Below are positions 25,313-30,196 of a DNA stretch of 30,196 nucleotides, piece after piece; position 1 is the stretch's first letter; each line of letters starts with the position of its first letter. Position numbers and translations under genes: made by a program. A model generated the notes under the pieces. That model saw only the letters and a program-made list of their open reading frames with translations, was not told the DNA's origin and made no database searches. This DNA comes from JBLFWJ01 sp047611425. GTDB taxonomy: Bacteria > Bacteroidota > Bacteroidia > UBA10329. The stretch is taken from NCBI GenBank assembly GCA_047611425.1, contig JBLFWJ010000018.1:1-30196 (forward strand), written 5' to 3'.

Positions 25313-26192
25313 CCTGCGGCTGTTAATAGCCGGTTTCGCTATTGACATAACTAATAAGTCCAACCATCAAGTTGAGTTGGAAGAAGGATACGAGCCTTTT
25401 TTATCGCAAGAGCTTTCATTGCCAGCATCCGTGCAGGTCAATGCGTATTCAGACATCACCGAAGAGCTTAGGCAGTTTGATTCCCCCATTTACTCAGCCG
25501 ACTTTGAAGGCAACAGGCTTTGGCAAATCGCCACGACCATTGATGGCTTTCGAATTCACGTTTACAGTCCAGTAGCACCATTTGGCTTACAGCAAGTAGC
25601 AGACTTAAGCAAAGACTTCCTCGTTTGGGATGTTTATTCGAATCCGATGGAATGGCAAGGTGAAACAAAGTTGTTTCCTCTACTCTATCCTCTGGGCCCA
25701 TTGGTCATGTATTACCTAACAGTCAAGTTCGATGCAGTGATGATTCACGGTTCTGGAATCTCTGACAGTGGGATTGGCAGAATATTCACAGGAGTGTCCG
25801 GTCAGGGAAAAACAACAATGGCCAAACTTTGGTTTGATGCCGGTGCCGAGGTTTTAAATGATGATCGGTTAATTGTAAGAAAAACGGAGACGGGATATCG
25901 GGTATTTAACACTCCAATGTTTTACAAAGACCAACCAAGGTCAGCCTATTTAAAATCGATTTATTCAATTCGTCATGCCAGCGCCAACAGCCTTGAACCG
26001 TGCAATAATTCTGAGGCTGTGATTTCGGTTGCTGCTAATCTCATTCAGCACGGCTATTCTCAAGACATCACCTCCCATCATTTAAACTTTTTGGATGAAA
26101 TGATTCAATCCGTTTCCGTCCACAAGTTTGGGTTTGTTCCTAATGAGGATGTGGTAGAGAAAATACGAAACCAATCCAATGAAGACGCTTAG
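25305..26192 (+). CDS. HPr-kinase-like P-loop kinase
   Basis: A 295-residue protein whose C-terminal half has the HprK/PckA-like P-loop: VMIHGSGI, then Walker A GVSGQGKTT with K169, and LNDDRLIV with D186/D187. The N-terminal 120 residues look like a separate alpha/beta region with no clear relative. HPr kinases normally regulate sugar uptake, but no HPr or PTS gene is near. HprK-like kinases in lasso-peptide clusters phosphorylate a serine of the precursor; the twin peptides here offer conserved serines at 9, 23, 28 and 38. A tailoring or regulatory kinase for the peptide is an inference. It overlaps pqqD by 8 and the peptidase by 14 bases. Confidence 0.85.
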   Translation: MIDLRLLIAGFAIDITNKSNHQVELEEGYEPFLSQELSLPASVQVNAYSDITEELRQFDSPIYSADFEGNRLWQIATTIDGFRIHVYSPVAPFGLQQVADLSKDFLVWDVYSNPMEWQGETKLFPLLYPLGPLVMYYLTVKFDAVMIHGSGISDSGIGRIFTGVSGQGKTTMAKLWFDAGAEVLNDDRLIVRKTETGYRVFNTPMFYKDQPRSAYLKSIYSIRHASANSLEPCNNSEAVISVAANLIQHGYSQDITSHHLNFLDEMIQSVSVHKFGFVPNEDVVEKIRNQSNEDA

Positions 26193-26652
26193 TACACTTG
26201 ACAAGGATCAGGCAAAGCGTTTAAGCCGAGACTTGCTTGAGAGTGGAAAGACTATAAAGCTCAAATTGGATGGTCGAAGTATGTTTCCATCTATTCTGCC
26301 AGGAGATGTGGCCACCGTACATAAAGTAGACGCCTCAGAATTAAAGCTTGGCCAAGTTGTGGTCTTTGAAATAAGCAATAGCTGGATTGCCCATCGGATA
26401 GTCGGGCTAAAAAAAATCAACGGTCAAACGGTGATCAGAACTCAAGGTGATGCAATCACCAAACTTGATGACGACATGGGCATCGACAGTATTCTCGGTC
26501 TCGTTATTACCGTTGAAAGGAGTGGCGTATTGGTAAAGACTAACCGTTTGGCGTCATGGTTTTATGTCCGATTACGTCCGTTTCCACAGATTGCAAGCAC
26601 ATACGCTTGGGTTGTGCGAAAGAAACTACTTGCGCTTTTTGCTAGTCCTTAA
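26179..26652 (+). CDS. S26-family peptidase, SipW/Sec11-like (possible leader peptidase)
   Basis: A 157-residue peptidase. GRSMFPSILPGD carries the catalytic serine S34, and IAHRIVGL carries H72, with RTQGDAITKLDDD after it. A Ser/His pair with SM-x-P, HR and GDA-x-x-x-x-D is the pattern of the SipW/Sec11 branch of family S26. The usual N-terminal membrane anchor is absent; only a moderately hydrophobic C-terminus is seen. An enzyme that cuts a leader from a modified peptide would fit; a conventional signal peptidase role would be odd. The last 27 bases overlap, tail to tail, with the nucleotidyltransferase gene on the other strand. Confidence 0.85.
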   Translation: MKTLSTLDKDQAKRLSRDLLESGKTIKLKLDGRSMFPSILPGDVATVHKVDASELKLGQVVVFEISNSWIAHRIVGLKKINGQTVIRTQGDAITKLDDDMGIDSILGLVITVERSGVLVKTNRLASWFYVRLRPFPQIASTYAWVVRKKLLALFASP

Positions 26653-27807
26653 AATCACTCTAAAGGCTTTTGCGGATAATTCAATAGGTCGGTACAAATA
26701 CCAAGGAAACAACCAGCTTTTATCATCAAGATTGTAGTTTTTCCTCATGAAATCTTTTTTCGGAAACACAAAACCTAACGTATAGATGAGTTTCTCTTTC
26801 CATGAATCCAACTGGTCAATATTTTCCAGTCGTGCTTCAAGTTTTCTTTTGACGTGAACGCTGCCCTCCTCTTTTGCACCAGAAAAAAGTTGCATGAACC
26901 TCTCGTCTAATTCTTCGGTGGGTAGTTGAGGATTACGCAAATTCTGAGGTACTTGAATCACCCCCCAAAACCTAAATGTCAAGTATAATATCTGTCTAAC
27001 TTCTTCTCCATAACCATACGTTGAAGCGAGTTGCTCAAAGCAAGCCCAGTCAATTTCATTCTCATTCGCTCGTATGAATTCTCTGATGTCGCAAAAGCTC
27101 AACATCTTTAGTTCATCTCCAAAAAAGTGTTTATGAAGATGAAGGCAAAGGTGCTGTAGCACCATTTCTTTGGAAAACTGGTGTATCTCAACCCCAAGGA
27201 AACGCTCTGTGTGCGTGTCATTCCATAATGCTTCTTTGGAAAGAAACATCTCCTTAGAACCATTATATAAGTGTGTATGCAGCTCAATCTTAACAGCGTT
27301 TTTTACCAACGTTTTAGGGTGCGCGTCAAAGAAATGTGTGTCCTCAACATTGGAATGTCTTGTTACTGATTCTACTTTCCAGCCCTCTAATTGCATTAGT
27401 CTGCAGACTTCTTCCAAGTCTTCATGCTTGACCAACACATCGATGTCGCTCAGGTGTCTTAAACCAATGTCTTTGTATACCAACTCTCCTAGATAAATGC
27501 CCTTTAAAGGCACTAAGGCGATTTTGTGTTTGTTAAGAACTGTACCGAGCTGGGTAAAACCCAGTTGATACAAAATGTTCTCTGCCAACACTTGGTTGTA
27601 CGCATTTTCAAGGCCCTTCTTAATCTCTTTGTCGAAATCGAATCCCATCAGGCTTTTATGAAGGATAGGCGCCAAATGGGTGCCCATAGCTCTTTCGTAT
27701 AAAACGTGCCAATCAACGTGGTTCGTGTCTTCAGTGATTGAAGTTGAGCGTGCCTCAGTTAAAGCACTTTTTGACAGAAGAAGGTTAAGGGTTTTGTCTA
27801 TCGACAT
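26626..27807 (-). CDS. Nucleotidyltransferase-fold protein of the NTP_transf_5 type
   Basis: A 393-residue protein with the short nucleotidyltransferase signature GLRHLSDIDVLV (D121, D123) preceded by LVPLKGIYLGELVY, typical of the family found in many peptide and polysaccharide clusters. I choose ATG 27807 rather than 27861: the longer version begins in the loop of the tRNA-Asn terminator hairpin and would translate its stem and T-run. TACCTTTC, one base off a -7 element, lies just upstream of the chosen start. It converges with the S26 gene. Family members occur in lasso-peptide and other RiPP clusters with PqqD-like, kinase and peptidase genes; the reaction it performs is not known. Confidence 0.82.
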   Translation of the reverse strand: MSIDKTLNLLLSKSALTEARSTSITEDTNHVDWHVLYERAMGTHLAPILHKSLMGFDFDKEIKKGLENAYNQVLAENILYQLGFTQLGTVLNKHKIALVPLKGIYLGELVYKDIGLRHLSDIDVLVKHEDLEEVCRLMQLEGWKVESVTRHSNVEDTHFFDAHPKTLVKNAVKIELHTHLYNGSKEMFLSKEALWNDTHTERFLGVEIHQFSKEMVLQHLCLHLHKHFFGDELKMLSFCDIREFIRANENEIDWACFEQLASTYGYGEEVRQILYLTFRFWGVIQVPQNLRNPQLPTEELDERFMQLFSGAKEEGSVHVKRKLEARLENIDQLDSWKEKLIYTLGFVFPKKDFMRKNYNLDDKSWLFPWYLYRPIELSAKAFRVILRTSKKRK

Positions 27808-27846
27808 AGCGGATAGAAAGGTACCGTATACATGGTTTAAGAAAAC

Positions 27847-27871
27847 AAAAAAGTCCCGCATAATGCGGGAC
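27847..27871 (-). terminator. Terminator of tRNA-Asn
   Basis: Arms GTCCCGCAT / ATGCGGGAC (27853-27871) with, in the minus direction, a T-run TTTTTT. It lies 11 bases after the tRNA 3' end and upstream of the nucleotidyltransferase gene. Confidence 0.9.
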
Positions 27872-27881
27872 TTTCTCTGGG

Positions 27882-27955
27882 CTCCCCCTCTTGGACTCGA
27901 ACCAAGGACCCTCTGATTAACAGTCAGATGCTCTAACCAGCTGAGCTAAGGAGGA
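27882..27955 (-). tRNA. tRNA-Asn (anticodon GTT)
   Basis: A 74-base cloverleaf on the minus strand: acceptor TCCTCCT paired with AGGGGGA (one T-G wobble), D stem GCTC/GAGC, anticodon stem TCTGA/TCAGA around CTGTTAA (anticodon GTT), T stem CTTGG/CCAAG with TTCGAGT, discriminator G. No encoded CCA. Confidence 0.94.
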
Positions 27956-27968
27956 ATTTAACGGGCGG

Positions 27969-27976
27969 CAAATGTA
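27969..27976 (-). promoter_or_regulatory. -7 element of tRNA-Asn promoter
   Basis: On the minus strand it reads TACATTTG, a full TAnnTTTG match, 13 bases before the tRNA. A TTG lies 20 bases further upstream in the -33 position. Confidence 0.6.
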
Positions 27977-27999
27977 ATACCTCCACTTAAATATTCCAA

Positions 28000-28007
28000 T
28001 ATCTTTG
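28000..28007 (+). promoter_or_regulatory. -7 element of PfkB-family kinase promoter
   Basis: TATCTTTG, a full TAnnTTTG match, 25 bases before the ATG at 28033. It lies back to back with the tRNA-Asn promoter. No good -33 is seen. Confidence 0.6.
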
Positions 28008-28032
28008 CGACCCGAACGAAAAAAATAAATTT

Positions 28033-28962
28033 ATGAGCCTTTTAACTGTTGGAACCGTAGCGTTTGACGCCATTGAAACACCTTTTGGAAAAACCGATAA
28101 AATTATCGGTGGAGCCGCAACCTACATCGGACTTGCTGCATCGTATTTCACCAAGCCAATCAACCTAGTTTCTGTGGTAGGAGATGATTTTCCTGCGGAA
28201 GACATTGCCACCATGAATGCACATGGTATAAATACTGACGGACTTGAAGTGAAGGTTGGCGAAAAGTCATTCTTCTGGTCGGGTAAGTATCACAACGATA
28301 TGAATACTCGAGATACACTAGTAACCGAGCTAAACGTGTTGGAGCATTTTGATCCAAAAGTGCCGGAGTCATATAAAGACTGTGAGTTTTTGATGCTAGG
28401 AAACTTGACTCCTATGGTTCAACGAACCGTAATTGAGCAAATGCCTAACCGTCCAAAATTAATTGTGATGGACACCATGAATTTCTGGATGGACATCATG
28501 ATGGATGAGCTAAAGGAAACCATCAAGATGGTTGATGTTTTGACCATTAATGACGAAGAGGCTAGACAGCTTTCTGGAGAGTATTCTTTGGTAAAGGCAG
28601 CAAAGGTTATTCTTGCTATGGGCCCTAAATACTTGGTGATTAAGAAGGGAGAGCACGGTGCGCTTTTGTTCCACAACGATAGCGTGTTCTTTGCCCCAGC
28701 CCTTCCTTTAGAAGAGGTTTTTGATCCAACCGGAGCTGGCGACAGCTTTGCTGGTGGGTTCATTGGCTATTTGGCAAGCACTAATGACGTCTCTTTCGAT
28801 AACATGAAGCGAGCAATCATATTCGGATCTGCAATGGCTTCTTTCTGTGTTGAGAAATTCGGAACAGAAAGATTGCTTGGTCTTTCTCAAGATGAGATTG
28901 ATGGCCGCGTACAAGAATTCATCGACCTGGTTCAGTTCGACATTTCTTTAGTAACGGAATAA
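28033..28962 (+). CDS. PfkB-family (ribokinase-like) kinase
   Basis: A 309-residue sugar or nucleoside kinase. The N-terminal GGAATYIGLAAS substrate-binding glycine pair and the C-terminal DPTGAGDSFAGGF signature (ATP/anion hole, catalytic Asp) are both intact. The rest of the ribokinase fold is normal in length. No clustering with a transporter or regulator indicates the substrate; candidates include ribose, adenosine or a fructose derivative. It is monocistronic: its own promoter is upstream and a convergent gene ends 7 bases after its stop. Confidence 0.9.
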   Translation: MSLLTVGTVAFDAIETPFGKTDKIIGGAATYIGLAASYFTKPINLVSVVGDDFPAEDIATMNAHGINTDGLEVKVGEKSFFWSGKYHNDMNTRDTLVTELNVLEHFDPKVPESYKDCEFLMLGNLTPMVQRTVIEQMPNRPKLIVMDTMNFWMDIMMDELKETIKMVDVLTINDEEARQLSGEYSLVKAAKVILAMGPKYLVIKKGEHGALLFHNDSVFFAPALPLEEVFDPTGAGDSFAGGFIGYLASTNDVSFDNMKRAIIFGSAMASFCVEKFGTERLLGLSQDEIDGRVQEFIDLVQFDISLVTE

Positions 28963-28969
28963 CGGTTGT

Positions 28970-29473
28970 TTAAGCGAAGGTGATCATCACCTCGTTCTTT
29001 TCTACTGTTCCTCCAGTTTGAACATCAACGGAAGACACGATACCACTAGTTGGAGACTTGATTACGTTTTCCATTTTCATGGCTTCGAGTACTAGAATGG
29101 GATCGCCTGTTTCTACTTGAGCACCGGCTTCTACTGAAACGCTGATGACCTTACCTGGCATTGGCGCTTTTAGGTTAGAGACCTTTGCTCCTGCATTTCG
29201 GTCCATACCCAAACTCTGAAGAAGTTCATCGTACTTGTCGGACAATTCAACAGGATATCGCCTGCCATTAACAAGCATTTCAGATTTGTTGCCCTCTTTT
29301 CTGTAAAGCTCCACAGTGTATGATTGCCCATTCAATATGATGCTCCAACCATCCTTAGAATTACCAGTAATGTTTGGCTCGATGGATTCCTCATTCAGCG
29401 TAAACGCTGTGAGGTCTTTTTCAATTCCAATAGAAATCACTTCTTCTCCAACTTTGGCCTTAATCTTCTCCAT
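28970..29473 (-). CDS. Biotin carboxyl carrier protein subunit (biotin/lipoyl attachment)
   Basis: A 167-residue carrier for an acyl-CoA or pyruvate-type carboxylase. The C-terminal 75 residues form the biotinyl domain with APMPGKVISVSVEAG and the attachment site EAMKMEN (K133). The N-terminal 90 residues are the linker or BT-like region found in carriers of Bacteroidota acyl-CoA carboxylases. I start at ATG 29473; a TTG two codons upstream (29479) also opens the frame but is not needed. No carboxylase or carboxyltransferase gene is visible in this window, so the complex it belongs to cannot be named. Convergent with the PfkB-family kinase. Confidence 0.88.
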   Translation of the reverse strand: MEKIKAKVGEEVISIGIEKDLTAFTLNEESIEPNITGNSKDGWSIILNGQSYTVELYRKEGNKSEMLVNGRRYPVELSDKYDELLQSLGMDRNAGAKVSNLKAPMPGKVISVSVEAGAQVETGDPILVLEAMKMENVIKSPTSGIVSSVDVQTGGTVEKNEVMITFA

Positions 29474-29543
29474 ACCCAAATAAGCTTAACTAAGCGACCA
29501 AAGTACATCTTCACCATTAATTTCGCGTGCTTACAATCTTGCA

Positions 29544-30196
29544 ATGACCAGAACCATCAAATTCTTATTCGCAATCGGTGTGCTTTTTTCTGCTGCATGT
29601 AACAGCCAGAAAGAGGTTGCTGAAACACCTTTCATTCCGGAAACTCCGGAAGTCTTTACTGAAGCTGAAGAGCCAATACCTTCTTACAAACCAAGTCGCG
29701 AACGGCTTTTTAATCTCGTTCACACTTCCTTGGATGTGAGCTTTGATATGAAGAATCAGCGCATGAATGGCAAGGCTGAACTCGCGCTTCATCCTTATTT
29801 CTATCCTCAAACCCAATTGGTTTTAGATGCGCAAGGTTTTGATTTGAATGCGGTTGGGCTTCTTTTCAATGGGCTAAGAACTGAGTTGAAATACGATTAT
29901 GACCAGCAACAAATCCTAATTCATTTGGATCAGGAGTATTCAATGAAAGACACGGTGAAAATTTTTGTTGATTATGTAGCCAAACCAGAAGAGTTGAAGA
30001 CTGAAAAGGGAACAGCAATTACAGATGCAAAAGGCCTTTACTTCATAGACCCGTTGGATGAAGATCCCGCCAAACCAACACAGATATGGACGCAGGGAGA
30101 AACCCAGGCCAGCTCGGCTTGGTTCCCAACAATCGATGCCCCTAATGAGAGTACAACTCAAGATATCTCGATAACCGTAGAAGATCGATTTACAAC
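29544..30196 (+). CDS. M1-family aminopeptidase, lipoprotein (5' part, runs off the window)
   Basis: The frame from ATG 29544 is open to the last base (217 codons). It begins with a lipoprotein signal (FLFAIGVLFSAAC, lipidated C19) and then matches the N-terminal domain of M1 peptidases: LVHTSLDVSFDM, a LVLDAQGFD strand, and IWTQGETQASSAWFPTIDAP, the conserved WTQGE...WFPTID block. The zinc site (HEXXH) would lie beyond the window. A membrane-anchored periplasmic or surface peptidase that trims peptides is expected. Partial on the right; identity is clear from the conserved block. Confidence 0.85.
   Translation, partial: MTRTIKFLFAIGVLFSAACNSQKEVAETPFIPETPEVFTEAEEPIPSYKPSRERLFNLVHTSLDVSFDMKNQRMNGKAELALHPYFYPQTQLVLDAQGFDLNAVGLLFNGLRTELKYDYDQQQILIHLDQEYSMKDTVKIFVDYVAKPEELKTEKGTAITDAKGLYFIDPLDEDPAKPTQIWTQGETQASSAWFPTIDAPNESTTQDISITVEDRFT

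Noticed and set aside
24801..27807. Calling the cluster a lasso-peptide cluster
   Set aside because: PqqD-like, kinase and nucleotidyltransferase types fit, but the cyclase and the B2 protease that define lasso biosynthesis are not in the window.
29474..29479. TTG start two codons before the carrier protein ATG
   Set aside because: The following ATG gives a normal N-terminus, and nothing supports use of the rarer codon.
1..30196. Search for CRISPR arrays, insertion sequences, integrases and attachment sites
   Set aside because: No regularly spaced repeats, transposase or recombinase motifs, or tRNA-end duplications were seen; the two tRNA genes have no adjoining integrase.

Overview
The window reads as chromosome from a member of the Bacteroidota, most likely a flavobacterium-like marine or aquatic lineage. 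The evidence is a C-terminal type IX secretion (T9SS) sorting domain, a SusC-like carboxypeptidase-regulatory domain on the TonB-dependent receptor, two DUF2723 proteins, a LysRS with a C-terminal extension, and several promoters that fit the Bacteroidota consensus (TTTG, about 19-21 bases, TAnnTTTG). Coding density is high. There is no CRISPR array, transposase, integrase or rRNA.

Layout. Positions 1-4441 hold housekeeping genes: lysS (minus), then phosphoglucose/phosphomannose isomerase, lipB and an enoyl-CoA hydratase (plus). Positions 4442-11298 are a minus-strand unit: two tandem DUF2723 (GT117-type) membrane proteins followed by a translationally coupled NodB-type deacetylase, probably an envelope or protein glycosylation unit. 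tRNA-Gln(TTG) follows at 11421. Positions 11615-14575 carry a TPR sensor histidine kinase, its partner single-domain response regulator and a small secreted protein. Positions 14704-18960 (minus) encode a beta-helix lipoprotein and a TonB-dependent receptor, divergent from an orphan PhoB-like regulator (19145-19846) with repeated CTTA boxes between them.

The most interesting part is 19870-27807. Two almost identical 49-residue peptides (20472-20621 and 24801-24950) each sit just downstream of T9SS C-terminal domain sequence: the first after a collapsed M36 peptidase remnant, the second after an intact 1343-residue M36 (fungalysin-type) metallopeptidase. Directly after the second peptide comes a tight three-gene cluster: a PqqD-like RiPP recognition protein, an HPr-kinase-like P-loop kinase and a SipW/Sec11-like S26 peptidase. 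A nucleotidyltransferase-fold protein converges on it from the other strand. The peptides carry a YxxP motif in the N-terminal half and differ only in the first 17 residues, with five silent and no replacement changes in the last 32 codons. This looks like a RiPP-type precursor/maturation system without the lasso cyclase or lasso B2 protease, here linked to a secreted M36 peptidase. The function is inferred, not proven.

Positions 27840-30196 hold tRNA-Asn(GTT) with its terminator, a PfkB-family kinase, a biotin carrier protein (minus) and the start of an M1-family lipoprotein aminopeptidase that runs off the window.
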